From the NCBI GenBank assembly GCA_027592275.1, contig JAQCKF010000010.1, positions 76,972 through 110,492 on the forward strand: a stretch of 33,521 nucleotides of DNA, given 5' to 3'. Source of the stretch: Pseudomonadota bacterium. Lineage in GTDB: Bacteria > Pseudomonadota > Gammaproteobacteria > Pseudomonadales > Pseudohongiellaceae. This document shows positions 25,485-33,521 of this stretch, one piece after another. Position 1 is the stretch's first letter; each line of letters begins with the position of its first letter. The notes beneath the pieces are model-generated. The model saw only the letters and a list, made by a program, of their open reading frames with translations, was not told the origin of the DNA and searched no databases. The translations under genes were made by a program, and so were the position numbers.

Positions 25485-27401
25485 ATGCCCAAAATCACCC
25501 TACCAGATGGTAGTACACGGGAATACGAAAACCCAGTTACAGTCATGGAAGTTGCCGAATCGATCGGCCCCGGACTGGCAAAGGCTGCCTTGGCGGGTCG
25601 TGTGGACGGAGAACTCGTCGATTCCTTTACTCTTATCTCTACCGATGCTGACCTCGCTATCATCACTGAGCGGGACAGGGATGGCCTGGAAGTTATTCGT
25701 CACTCCTGCGCGCATCTAATGGCCCAGGCCGTGCAGCGTCTCTTTCCAAAAGCTCAAGTTACCATCGGGCCAGTAGTTGAAGATGGCTTTTTCTACGACT
25801 TTGCCTTCTCGCGTGCGTTCACTCCTGAAGATCTGCAGGCGATCGAGAAAGTCATGGAAGAGATCGTTAAAGAAAATCTCACTGTGCAGCGCTCCGTCAT
25901 GAGTCGCGATGAAGCGATTACGATGTTTAAGGAAATGGGAGAGGTCTACAAAGTCCAGATTATTGAATCTATTCCGGGCGATGAGGATCTGTCGTTCTAT
26001 CGTCAGGGAGAGTTTATCGATCTCTGCCGCGGCCCTCACGTACCAGCTACCTCTTCTTTTAAAGCATTCAAACTCACCTCGGTTGCCGGAGCATACTGGC
26101 GCGGTGATGCCAGCAACGAGATGTTACAGAGAATACATGGTACTGCCTGGGGTTCGAAGAAGGACTTGAAGCTCTTTTTGCAGCGTCTAGAAGAAGCCGA
26201 GAAACGTGATCATCGTAAATTGGGCAAGCATCTAGACCTCTTTCACTTTCAAGAAGAAGCGCCTGGCATGGCGTTCTGGCATCCGAAGGGCTGGTCGATT
26301 TATCAAAGCGTTCAGCGCTATATGCGAGAAGTGCAGGATAAAAACGATTACAAGGAAATCAATACACCGCAGTTAGTAGACTATTCCCTCTGGGAAAAAT
26401 CCGGGCACGCCTCGAAATTCGCTGATGAAATGTTTAGCGTTGAATCCGAGAATCGCATGTATGCGATCAAGCCGATGAACTGCCCCTGTCATATTCAGGT
26501 CTTTAATCAGGGATTGAAGAGCTATCGCGATCTGCCGCTGCGTCTCGCGGAGTTTGGATCATGTCACCGCTATGAACCTTCGGGCAGCATGCACGGGCTT
26601 ATGCGTGTGCGTAGCTTCGTTCAGGACGACGGACATATCTTCTGTACCGAGGAGCAAATTCAGGCGGAAGTGGCAGATTTCATGACTTTGTTATTCGCTG
26701 TCTACAAAGACTTCGGGTTTGATGAGGTGATTCTTCGGCTCTCAACTCGCCCTGAAAAGCGTGTTGGTTCCGATGAAGTTTGGGACAAGTCAGAGCAGTC
26801 ACTTAAAGATGCGCTAAATGCAACGGGTTTGCCCTGGGAATTAGTGCCGGGTGAGGGCGCGTTCTATGGCCCTAAGATCGAATGCTCGCTGAAAGATTGT
26901 ATGGGCCGAGTGCAGCAGTGCGGAACTATTCAGGTAGATTTCAGCACTCCCGGCCGCCTCGGAGCACAGTATGTGGCAGAGGATAGCAGCAAGCAGGAGC
27001 CGGTCATGCTGCATAGAGCAGTTTTGGGTTCTTTTGAGCGGTTTATTGGCATTTTGATCGAGCACTATGCGGGCGACATGCCTGCTTGGTTGGCACCAGA
27101 ACAAGCCCTGATTTTGAATATAACGGACAAACAGAACGATTATTGCCGAAAATTCGAAGAATCCTTGAAAAATAAAGGGTTTAGGGTGTCTACGGACTTG
27201 AGAAATGAGAAGATCGGCTTTAAAATCCGCGAGCACACTTTACAGAAGATTCCTTATCTCCTAGTAGTTGGAGATAAAGAAGTAGAAAACGGTACTGTGG
27301 CAGTGCGCAAGCGCGGTGGTGATGACCTGGGAGCGATGACATTAGATGAGTTTTGTGCGCTCTTAAACCAGGATGTCGCTAGCTTTAGCCGAAGCGCGTA
27401 G
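25485..27401 (+). CDS. thrS: Threonyl-tRNA synthetase
   Basis: This enzyme charges tRNA-Thr in the cytoplasm. Residues 1-60 are the TGS domain ([19 protein letters not shown]). The editing domain follows, with the [11 protein letters not shown] and YDF blocks. The class II core has the zinc-binding [10 protein letters not shown], motif 2 in [18 protein letters not shown], and motif 3 in [19 protein letters not shown]. The C-terminal anticodon-binding domain begins near [12 protein letters not shown]. The length is 638 residues (E. coli 642). GGA lies about six bases before the ATG. A GGGAGG run at 25445-25450 is too far upstream to serve as the ribosome-binding site. E. coli ThrS represses its own mRNA through a leader that mimics tRNA-Thr; the tandem repeat in this leader may serve a similar purpose. 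Confidence 0.98.
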   Translation: MPKITLPDGSTREYENPVTVMEVAESIGPGLAKAALAGRVDGELVDSFTLISTDADLAIITERDRDGLEVIRHSCAHLMAQAVQRLFPKAQVTIGPVVEDGFFYDFAFSRAFTPEDLQAIEKVMEEIVKENLTVQRSVMSRDEAITMFKEMGEVYKVQIIESIPGDEDLSFYRQGEFIDLCRGPHVPATSSFKAFKLTSVAGAYWRGDASNEMLQRIHGTAWGSKKDLKLFLQRLEEAEKRDHRKLGKHLDLFHFQEEAPGMAFWHPKGWSIYQSVQRYMREVQDKNDYKEINTPQLVDYSLWEKSGHASKFADEMFSVESENRMYAIKPMNCPCHIQVFNQGLKSYRDLPLRLAEFGSCHRYEPSGSMHGLMRVRSFVQDDGHIFCTEEQIQAEVADFMTLLFAVYKDFGFDEVILRLSTRPEKRVGSDEVWDKSEQSLKDALNATGLPWELVPGEGAFYGPKIECSLKDCMGRVQQCGTIQVDFSTPGRLGAQYVAEDSSKQEPVMLHRAVLGSFERFIGILIEHYAGDMPAWLAPEQALILNITDKQNDYCRKFEESLKNKGFRVSTDLRNEKIGFKIREHTLQKIPYLLVVGDKEVENGTVAVRKRGGDDLGAMTLDEFCALLNQDVASFSRSA

Positions 27402-27458
27402 CAAGATCACAAAAAATTTACTAACATCGAATACGAGGAATAAGCGTTCGCGCATATC

Positions 27459-27983
27459 ATGAGGAGTAGTTCTAAGAAGCCAATCATTAATGAGCATATC
27501 GAAGCTGATCAAGTTCGCCTAGTGGGTGAGGAAGGAGAGCAACTCGGTATTAAGTCATTAGAGGACGCGCGAGCGGCTGCGGCAGAAGCCAAGCTTGATC
27601 TGGTGCTTATAGCACCTGAGGCGGACCCACAAGTCTGCAAGATCATGGATTATGGCAAACACGTATTCGATCTTAAGAAGGAAAAGGCTGCTAATAAGAA
27701 GAAGCAGCGTCGAACGCAAGTTAAAGAGATAAAATTTCGACCAGGGACGGAAATAGGGGATTATCAGGTAAAACTACGCAACCTGATACGTTTCCTAGAA
27801 GATGGGGACAAGGCCAAGGTATCGCTTAGATTCCGCGGCCGGGAAATGGCCCATCAACATCTTGGTATGGAGCTAGTCAACAGGATCCGAGTGGATCTCG
27901 TTGAATACGGCACCGTAGAGCAGGAGCCCAAGATGGAAGGCCGGCAAATCATTATGGTTTTAGCACCGGTCAAAAAGCGCTAG
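27459..27983 (+). CDS. infC: Translation initiation factor IF-3
   Basis: IF-3 binds the 30S subunit, keeps it free of 50S and checks start codons. The N-domain begins [23 protein letters not shown]. The linker and C-domain contain [24 protein letters not shown] and [20 protein letters not shown]. The length is 174 residues. The ATG at 27459 is preceded directly by ATC in the same frame, with a stop five codons above the ATG. The only upstream ribosome-binding-like site, GAGGA (27435-27439), is 16-19 bases from either codon, longer than normal. In E. coli and Pseudomonas infC starts with ATT, which allows IF-3 to repress itself; whether the ATC is used here cannot be told by reading. Confidence 0.96.
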   Translation: MRSSSKKPIINEHIEADQVRLVGEEGEQLGIKSLEDARAAAAEAKLDLVLIAPEADPQVCKIMDYGKHVFDLKKEKAANKKKQRRTQVKEIKFRPGTEIGDYQVKLRNLIRFLEDGDKAKVSLRFRGREMAHQHLGMELVNRIRVDLVEYGTVEQEPKMEGRQIIMVLAPVKKR

Positions 27984-27993
27984 CGAGATTTAG

Positions 27994-28053
27994 GGTCAGC
28001 CTCCAATTATCCATATTTGGATCCGATTGGTTCATTGGAGGCTGGCCTTTTTG
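27994..28053 (+). terminator. Terminator-like stem between infC and rpmI
   Basis: GGTCAGCCTCCAAT (27994-28007) pairs with ATTGGAGGCTGGCC (28034-28047) over 14 bp with one G-U pair, followed by TTTTT. The loop contains another stem, ATCCA/TGGAT (28009-28013 with 28018-28022). It may be an attenuator, because rpmI-rplT are normally in one operon with infC. Confidence 0.85.
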
Positions 28054-28077
28054 ATTGTTAGGTATTCATTAAAAGCA

Positions 28078-28103
28078 TCCAATAGTTACTGATAAACATT
28101 GGA
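28078..28103 (+). promoter_or_regulatory. Second TCCAAT/ATTGGA pair upstream of rpmI
   Basis: TCCAAT (28078-28083) and ATTGGA (28098-28103) can pair with each other, or with the matching blocks in the terminator arms at 28002-28007 and 28034-28039. This allows alternative folds close to the rpmI start, where L20 represses the operon in E. coli. Confidence 0.45.
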
Positions 28104-28124
28104 GCAAATGCGGAGTTGTATGTA

Positions 28125-28322
28125 ATGGCTGGAAAACTAAAAACCCATAGTGGTGCTGCGAAGCGGTTTAAGAAAACTGCTTCCGGTTACAAGCGCAAGA
28201 GCGCCTATAAGAGTCATATCCTGACTAAAATGACGACCAAGCGAAAGCGACAGTTGCGCGGGACTACTCCTGTGCATGCTGACAATATGCCGGCAGTTAA
28301 ACGTATGTTGCGCAAAGTCTAA
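28125..28322 (+). CDS. rpmI: 50S ribosomal protein L35
   Basis: This is a small basic protein of the large ribosomal subunit, 65 residues. The typical sequence [18 protein letters not shown] is followed by [26 protein letters not shown] and the end VKRMLRKV. The start is the ATG at 28125, with GCGGAG nine bases upstream; an in-frame TTG three codons earlier is not conserved. It is separated from infC by a terminator-like stem and followed 27 bp later by rplT. Confidence 0.98.
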   Translation: MAGKLKTHSGAAKRFKKTASGYKRKSAYKSHILTKMTTKRKRQLRGTTPVHADNMPAVKRMLRKV

Positions 28323-28349
28323 TCACAAAATTAATCAGGAGAATTTAAC

Positions 28350-28709
28350 ATGGCTCGAGTAAAACGCGGCGTCACAGCAAACCGACGTCACAAGAAAGTA
28401 TTAAAGAAGGCAAAAGGTTATTACGGCGCACGAAGCCGTATCTATCGTGTTGCTACCCAAGCAGTTACTAAAGCAGGGCAATACGCCTACCGTGACAGAC
28501 GCGTCAAGAAGCGTGTCTTCAGATCGTTGTGGATCACGCGCATCAATGCCCAAGCACGCGAGAATGGTATGAGCTACAGCCAGCTTATCGCTGGATTAAA
28601 GAAAGCGGAGATCGAAGTCGATCGTCGTGTGTTGGCAGACCTAGCAGTACATGACAAGCCAGCATTTAATGCAGTTGTAGATCAGGCGAAAGCTAGCCTC
28701 GCAGCTTAA
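28350..28709 (+). CDS. rplT: 50S ribosomal protein L20
   Basis: L20 is a 23S rRNA-binding assembly protein that also represses rpmI-rplT translation in E. coli by binding its own mRNA. The 119 residues begin [21 protein letters not shown] and include [13 protein letters not shown] and [12 protein letters not shown], all hallmark segments. AGGAGA upstream is a good ribosome-binding site. The gene is 21 bp from pheS, so ribosomal and synthetase genes probably share a transcript. Confidence 0.98.
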   Translation: MARVKRGVTANRRHKKVLKKAKGYYGARSRIYRVATQAVTKAGQYAYRDRRVKKRVFRSLWITRINAQARENGMSYSQLIAGLKKAEIEVDRRVLADLAVHDKPAFNAVVDQAKASLAA

Positions 28710-29747
<1,038 letters not shown>

Positions 29748-29776
29748 CAAGTAATTCCAAAGTATTGGCCTAAGCA

Positions 29777-32164
29777 ATGATATTCAGCGAACAATGGCTT
29801 CGAGAATGGGTAAGCCCAGAGCTTGAAACGCAGCAACTAATCGACGAGTTAACCATGGCCGGCCTCGAGGTCGATGGTTCGATGCCGGTTGCGCGTCAAT
29901 GCAGTGGCATAGTCGTAGGTCTAGTTGAATCAGTTGAGCCGCATCCCGATGCCGACAAGCTGAGTCTGTGTTCTGTGTCCGATGGAGAAGAGTCGTTTCA
30001 GGTTGTGTGCGGCGCCCCAAATGTTCGTGCAGGTCTAAAAGTCCCATTTGCTAAACTCGGCGCACAAATCATCGAGTCTGCTGACGCGAAGCCATTCAAA
30101 ATTAAGAAGGCAAAGATACGCGGCATCGAATCGAATGGCATGCTGTGTTCCAGCGAAGAATTAGGCTTGGAAGAAAACTCCGATGGATTGTTGGAGCTTC
30201 ATGAGAATGCAAATGTGGGTGAAGATATACGCAGCTCTCTAAAGCTCGATGACACGAGCATTGAATTAGATCTGACTCCCAACCGTGGTGACTGCTTGGG
30301 CATGATCGGCCTAGCTCGAGAAGTGGGTGTGATTGCGCGAAAAGATGTGATGCCTTTAGACTTCCCAGATCCTATCGAGTCAATCAGCGATGAATTCGAA
30401 GTTAGGATCACCGCCAAAGATGCCTGCCCTCGTTATCTCGGGCGCGTTATTAGGAATATCAATCTGAATTCTGAATCCCCTTTGTGGATGAAGGAAAAAC
30501 TACGCCGCTCTGGACTGCGAAGTATTGATCCGGTTGTGGATGTAACAAACTACGTGTTGATGGAGCTAGGCCAGCCCATGCACGCATTTGATCTCGCAAA
30601 GTTGGAAGGGTATATCGATGTTCGTTTTGCGAAGCAGAACGAGAAACTAGAGCTGCTCGATGGAAAAGAAGTAGAGCTGACCCCTGAGACTTTACTTATC
30701 ACGGATGCTTCGAAACCTGTCGCCATGGCTGGCATCATGGGAGGCATGGCTACTGCCGTGAGCGATCAGACGCAGCACGTATTCCTAGAGTGTGCATTCT
30801 TTGCACCGTTGGCTGTAGCCGGCAAGGCGAGAACCTTTGGTATGCATACAGATGCGTCGCATCGCTATGAGCGGGGCGTCGACTATCAGCTGCAACGAAC
30901 TGCAATGAACAGGGCTACACAATTGCTTCTCGATATCTGTGGTGGCGAAGCTGGGCCTATCACCGAAGCGATAGGCAATCTCCCTACCCCTATCGTTGTT
31001 AGCCTGAAGCACAGTTCAATTAGTAGCTTGTTAGGCATCCAGATGGAGCAGGAAGAGGTTAGAGACATCTTAGGCAGACTGGGATTCGGCTTTGTGGATG
31101 ACGACGGCGAGGTTTTCAACGTTTCTGTGCCTTCCTACCGTTTCGATGTCAGTATCGAGGCCGACTTAATTGAAGAGTTGGCTAGAATCTATGGCTACAA
31201 TAATCTCCCGCAGACCGGAGGCCTGGGCAACCAAAGCCTCAGATCAAAGCCGGAGTCTCACACTGAATTAAGCCAGATCCGACAACAGTTGGTGGCTTTA
31301 GGCTATCAGGAAGTCGTTACCTACAGCTTCATTGAGCCATCTCTTGCCGACACGCTATTTCCAGATCAGCCTGGAGTCTCGTTGCAGAACCCGATATCTG
31401 CTGATATGGCGGTGATGCGCACGAGCATCTTGCCAGGACTAATTACGACACTGAAATACAATGAAAACCGCCAGATCGAGCGTATTCGGATCTTCGAATC
31501 GGGCTTGGTGTTTCAAGACAGCGGCGGAGAAATTACGCAAACGGCAATGTTAGCCGGTCTAGTCTCTGGTAATAAAATGCCAATAAACTGGAATAATAAC
31601 AAAGATTTATCAGACTTTTATGATCTAAAAGGTGATGTAGAGTTATTGCTTGCTATGGGTTTGGAAGCGGATAGATATACATTCGTAGCGGCGGACTATG
31701 CCTGCTTCCACAGTGGCCAATGTGCGCGCATAGAAAGAGACGGCGCACTAGTGGGGCACATAGGTGCTCTGCACCCCGCAATGCAGCGCAAAATGGGCAT
31801 CACAGGCAACTGCTATATGTTTGAAGTAGAGCTAGCGCCCCTGCAAGAGCGCCGACTACCTGTCGCGAGCGGGCTGTCTAAATTCCCAGAAGTGAGTCGA
31901 GATTTGGCTATCTTGATCGAGCGCAGCTACGCATCGGCTGATGTTTTGGCTAATGTCCGTGCAAATGCGGGCGAGCACTTGACTGATTTACGAATATTTG
32001 ATGTTTATCAGGGGGATGCAGTCGCAAAAGACAAAAAAAGTATCGCTTTGGGCTTGACCTGGCAGCATCCTTCGCGCACTCTTAGCGAAGACGATATAAA
32101 TAAAATAATTAGTAAGTGCGTCAAGGGACTACAAGATGTATTTAATGCAAATTTGCGGAATTAG
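29777..32164 (+). CDS. pheT: Phenylalanyl-tRNA synthetase beta subunit
   Basis: This is the large subunit of PheRS, 795 residues, the same length as in E. coli. It starts [17 protein letters not shown] tRNA-binding (EMAP/OB-type) domain lies at about residues 40-150 ([22 protein letters not shown]). The B3/B4 editing domain with [17 protein letters not shown], the B5 domain, the catalytic-like core (YGYNNLPQ onwards) and a C-terminal ferredoxin-like anticodon-binding domain ([13 protein letters not shown]) follow. The pheS-pheT gap is 29 bp and ihfA starts 14 bp after the stop, so the three form an operon as in E. coli. Confidence 0.98.
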   Translation: MIFSEQWLREWVSPELETQQLIDELTMAGLEVDGSMPVARQCSGIVVGLVESVEPHPDADKLSLCSVSDGEESFQVVCGAPNVRAGLKVPFAKLGAQIIESADAKPFKIKKAKIRGIESNGMLCSSEELGLEENSDGLLELHENANVGEDIRSSLKLDDTSIELDLTPNRGDCLGMIGLAREVGVIARKDVMPLDFPDPIESISDEFEVRITAKDACPRYLGRVIRNINLNSESPLWMKEKLRRSGLRSIDPVVDVTNYVLMELGQPMHAFDLAKLEGYIDVRFAKQNEKLELLDGKEVELTPETLLITDASKPVAMAGIMGGMATAVSDQTQHVFLECAFFAPLAVAGKARTFGMHTDASHRYERGVDYQLQRTAMNRATQLLLDICGGEAGPITEAIGNLPTPIVVSLKHSSISSLLGIQMEQEEVRDILGRLGFGFVDDDGEVFNVSVPSYRFDVSIEADLIEELARIYGYNNLPQTGGLGNQSLRSKPESHTELSQIRQQLVALGYQEVVTYSFIEPSLADTLFPDQPGVSLQNPISADMAVMRTSILPGLITTLKYNENRQIERIRIFESGLVFQDSGGEITQTAMLAGLVSGNKMPINWNNNKDLSDFYDLKGDVELLLAMGLEADRYTFVAADYACFHSGQCARIERDGALVGHIGALHPAMQRKMGITGNCYMFEVELAPLQERRLPVASGLSKFPEVSRDLAILIERSYASADVLANVRANAGEHLTDLRIFDVYQGDAVAKDKKSIALGLTWQHPSRTLSEDDINKIISKCVKGLQDVFNANLRN

Positions 32165-32178
32165 CTGGGGAATTTGAT

Positions 32179-32487
32179 ATGGTGGATGGAGCACTTACAA
32201 AAGCCGATATGGCTGAACGCCTCTTCGAAGAACTAGGGCTTAATAAACGCGAAGCCAAAGAAGTTGTAGAGCAGTTTTTCGAAGAAATTCGCCTCTCCTT
32301 AGAACGCAACGAGCAAGTGAAGTTGTCCGGCTACGGCAATTTCGATTTAAGAGACAAGAAGCAGCGACCGGGTCGTAACCCCAAAACTGGCGAAGAGATT
32401 CCAATCAAGGCCAGACGCGTAGTGACATTCCGTCCAGGACAGAAATTAAAGGCAAGAGTAGAGGGTTATGCTGGAACCGAAGAATAA
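32179..32487 (+). CDS. ihfA: Integration host factor subunit alpha
   Basis: IHF-alpha is the partner of IHF-beta, 102 residues. The start [38 protein letters not shown] and the DNA-arm segment [29 protein letters not shown] identify IHF-alpha rather than [16 protein letters not shown] is near the C-terminus. GGGG lies eight bases before the ATG. It follows pheT, the standard enteric and pseudomonad location, and overlaps the MerR-like gene by 20 bases, indicating translational coupling. Confidence 0.98.
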   Translation: MVDGALTKADMAERLFEELGLNKREAKEVVEQFFEEIRLSLERNEQVKLSGYGNFDLRDKKQRPGRNPKTGEEIPIKARRVVTFRPGQKLKARVEGYAGTEE

Positions 32488-32821
32488 CGACGAATTACCC
32501 CCAATCCCTCCAAAACGCTACTTCACTATAGGTGAAGTAGGTGAGTTATGTGCGGTTAAGCCCCATGTGTTGCGTTATTGGGAGGCTGAATTCCCCTCTC
32601 TAAAGCCCGTTAAACGTCGCGGTAACCGTCGCTACTATCAGCGCCAAGATGTTATTTTAATCAGGCAAATCAAGAGCTTACTATACGAGCAAGGCTATAC
32701 CATTGGTGGCGCTCGGCAGAAGATGAGTGATAACCCAGAAGATCTCGTGAAATCCAACGTCAACTCCAGCGAGATTAGATCTCTGGTTAAAGACTTGGAG
32801 ATTGTAATCGCGCGGTTATAG
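32468..32821 (+). CDS. MerR-family transcriptional regulator
   Basis: This is a 117-residue protein with an N-terminal MerR winged helix: [51 protein letters not shown] dimerising helix with [11 protein letters not shown] and a short C-terminal part ([13 protein letters not shown]) follow. No metal-binding cysteines of the MerR type are present, so a sensor ligand cannot be proposed. The same gene follows ihfA in Pseudomonas and many other gammaproteobacteria. Its start lies inside ihfA, so the two are co-translated. Its target is not known. Confidence 0.93.
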   Translation: MLEPKNNDELPPIPPKRYFTIGEVGELCAVKPHVLRYWEAEFPSLKPVKRRGNRRYYQRQDVILIRQIKSLLYEQGYTIGGARQKMSDNPEDLVKSNVNSSEIRSLVKDLEIVIARL

Positions 32822-32948
32822 GCGTCTCTGCAGTAATTAATCCGCAATAATCTCAAATCATTTTTCATATCGGGGGATACCGTAAGCGAATAGGAAATCG
32901 CTGTAGGTCGGTTGCATATTACTAGCTACTGTTGAATTACTAAATTAT

Positions 32949-32987
32949 CGGGGCGTAGCGCAGTCTGGTAGCGAACTACACTGGTGG
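32949..32987 (+). pseudogene. Truncated tRNA-Pro copy (5' half)
   Basis: The first 25 bases match the intact tRNA-Pro at 33058 exactly. One C-to-A change follows, then about ten more matching bases through the 5' side of the anticodon arm. Homology is lost in the anticodon loop, and the T arm and acceptor 3' strand are absent, so it cannot make a tRNA. Confidence 0.92.
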
Positions 32988-33005
32988 GATTCGATAATGG
33001 GAAAA

Positions 33006-33026
33006 CTACGCAAGTAGGTCGTTTTT
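33006..33026 (+). terminator. GNRA-loop hairpin with T-run after the tRNA-Pro fragment
   Basis: CTAC-GCAA-GTAG (33006-33017), then GTCG and TTTTT (33022-33026). The block CTAC..GTAG..GTCG also resembles the anticodon stem and variable region of tRNA-Pro, so it may be a shrunken relic of the same gene. It is short for an efficient terminator. Confidence 0.45.
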
Positions 33027-33057
33027 AGGGATCTATTCTTGCAAAAAAGGTTGTATT

Positions 33058-33134
33058 CGGGGCGTAGCGCAGTCTGGTAGCGCACTACACTGGGGGTGTA
33101 GTGGTCGTCGGTTCAAATCCGGCCGCCCCGACCA
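33058..33134 (+). tRNA. tRNA-Pro (anticodon GGG)
   Basis: This is a 77-nt cloverleaf with encoded CCA. The acceptor stem is CGGGGCG/CGCCCCG and the D stem GCGC/GCGC. The anticodon stem CTACA/TGTAG closes the loop CTGGGGG, giving GGG (Pro), and the T loop is TTCAAAT. It lies downstream of ihfA-merR as in Pseudomonas. Such tRNA 3' ends are common integration sites. Confidence 0.96.
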
Positions 33135-33314
33135 ATAAAATCAATAACTTAGCTCAAAAATTGGCCGCCTAATATCTTCACTCCTTCAATTATCCTGCAT
33201 ATATCCTGCGTACAACCAGCTTTCACTGTATCGAAAGACCATTCCCTAACTGGTTAACAATCTTTCACTCTGGATCAACCAAATGTAAACCAACAGGGGG
33301 AGGTTGGGGAGGGT

Positions 33315-33413
33315 ATGTCCCGTACAGAAGAGGTAAAGGGGGCAGATGAGGTAATCACAGAGGGGGAACGCTTATGGACGCTCTACAACTACAAATATTG
33401 CAAAATCTCTTGA
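33315..33413 (+). CDS. Possible 32-residue ORF (unrecognised)
   Basis: The ATG follows GGGGAGGG, an unusually strong ribosome-binding-like sequence but only one base from the start codon. The predicted peptide begins MSRTEEVKGADEVITEGERL and ends YKYCKIS; it is acidic at first and aromatic at its end. I do not recognise it. It could be the truncated start of a lost gene or chance. Confidence 0.2.
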   Translation: MSRTEEVKGADEVITEGERLWTLYNYKYCKIS

Positions 33414-33472
33414 AGACTACGAAGAAGGTTCCGCCTCAGCATCGGCTAGAGGTGACCTTTCCCCTAAGTTAG
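33374..33472 (+). CDS. Possible 32-residue ORF overlapping the previous one (unrecognised)
   Basis: The ATG lies seven bases after AGGGGGA and is in a different frame from the overlapping ORF at 33315. The peptide begins MDALQLQILQNLLKTTKKVP, with an amphipathic start then a Pro/His stretch. No family is recognised; it may be chance. Confidence 0.2.
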   Translation: MDALQLQILQNLLKTTKKVPPQHRLEVTFPLS

Positions 33473-33521
33473 TACCACTCGCAGGATGAGAAATTCATTC
33501 TAAGCTGCCCTCTCAGCAAAC

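Larger units (their letters stand above)
33135..33521. other. Gene-poor region downstream of tRNA-Pro, G-rich in the middle
   Basis: No gene of normal length starts or runs through here on either strand. A G-rich stretch (33296-33342) has several G3-G5 runs. Two short overlapping ORFs with purine-rich upstream sites are listed separately. A repeated TATCCTGC (33191 and 33202) has no clear meaning. The change in character after the tRNA suggests accessory DNA or an old integration scar. Confidence 0.55.

Noticed and set aside
33121..33169. GGCCGCC at the tRNA-Pro 3' end repeated at 33163 as an attachment-site duplication
   Set aside because: Seven bases is too short compared with usual tRNA att repeats, and no integrase is visible nearby.
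33191..33210. Repeated TATCCTGC, 11 bases apart
   Set aside because: Too short and only two copies; no associated structure or gene.

Overview
This window is a stretch of core chromosome from a gammaproteobacterium, most likely a marine relative of Pseudomonas (Pseudomonadales/Cellvibrionales type). The evidence is gene content and order: mtaD-ubiG-mupP-yciK facing gyrA, a fused tyrA-aroA followed by cmk-rpsA-ihfB, lapAB-pyrF, a comEA-like gene next to wbpL/wbpM-like sugar genes, tRNA-Asn next to uvrB, and tRNA-Val-thrS-infC-rpmI-rplT-pheST-ihfA-merR-tRNA-Pro. All of these arrangements are familiar from Pseudomonas. A PEP-CTERM (exosortase substrate) protein fits an exopolysaccharide-making aquatic bacterium rather than Pseudomonas itself. 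I see no insertion sequence, CRISPR array or intact prophage.

Layout. 1-1694: 3' part of scpB (chromosome condensation) and rluB (23S rRNA pseudouridylation). 1691-5214 (minus strand): mtaD, ubiG, mupP and yciK, in transcription order and tightly packed; they cover methylthioadenosine salvage, ubiquinone synthesis, cell-wall recycling and an uncharacterised reductase. 5215-5589: divergent control region with an inverted repeat built around the likely gyrA promoter. 5590-14453: gyrA, pheA, tyrA-aroA, cmk, rpsA and ihfB, combining aromatic amino acid synthesis with replication and translation functions. 14589-17289: lapA, lapB, pyrF and a ComEA-like exported protein. 17424-22401: a surface-polysaccharide corner with a WbpL/WecA-type initiating transferase, a WbpM-type dehydratase, a periplasmic cyclophilin and a PEP-CTERM protein. 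22843-25104: tRNA-Asn and uvrB. 25200-32821: tRNA-Val followed by the thrS-to-ihfA translation cluster and a MerR-like regulator. 32822-33521: a truncated tRNA-Pro copy, the intact tRNA-Pro, and a gene-poor end that may open into accessory DNA.

The protein-coding genes are mostly ordinary. The points worth a second look are: (i) a PEP-CTERM gene with a good sigma-54-type -24/-12 element upstream; (ii) a 38-bp tandem duplication with alternative pairings in the thrS leader; (iii) a 5' half-copy of tRNA-Pro followed by a GNRA hairpin and a T-run, just before the real tRNA-Pro; (iv) a terminator-like stem with repeated complementary blocks between infC and rpmI; (v) a gyrA promoter enclosed by an 11-bp perfect inverted repeat; (vi) a prephenate dehydratase without its usual chorismate mutase domain; (vii) a polysaccharide locus that resembles the Pseudomonas O-antigen locus reduced to its two end genes. 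All calls were made by reading the sequence. Family assignments rest on recognised motifs and remembered homologues, not on database searches.
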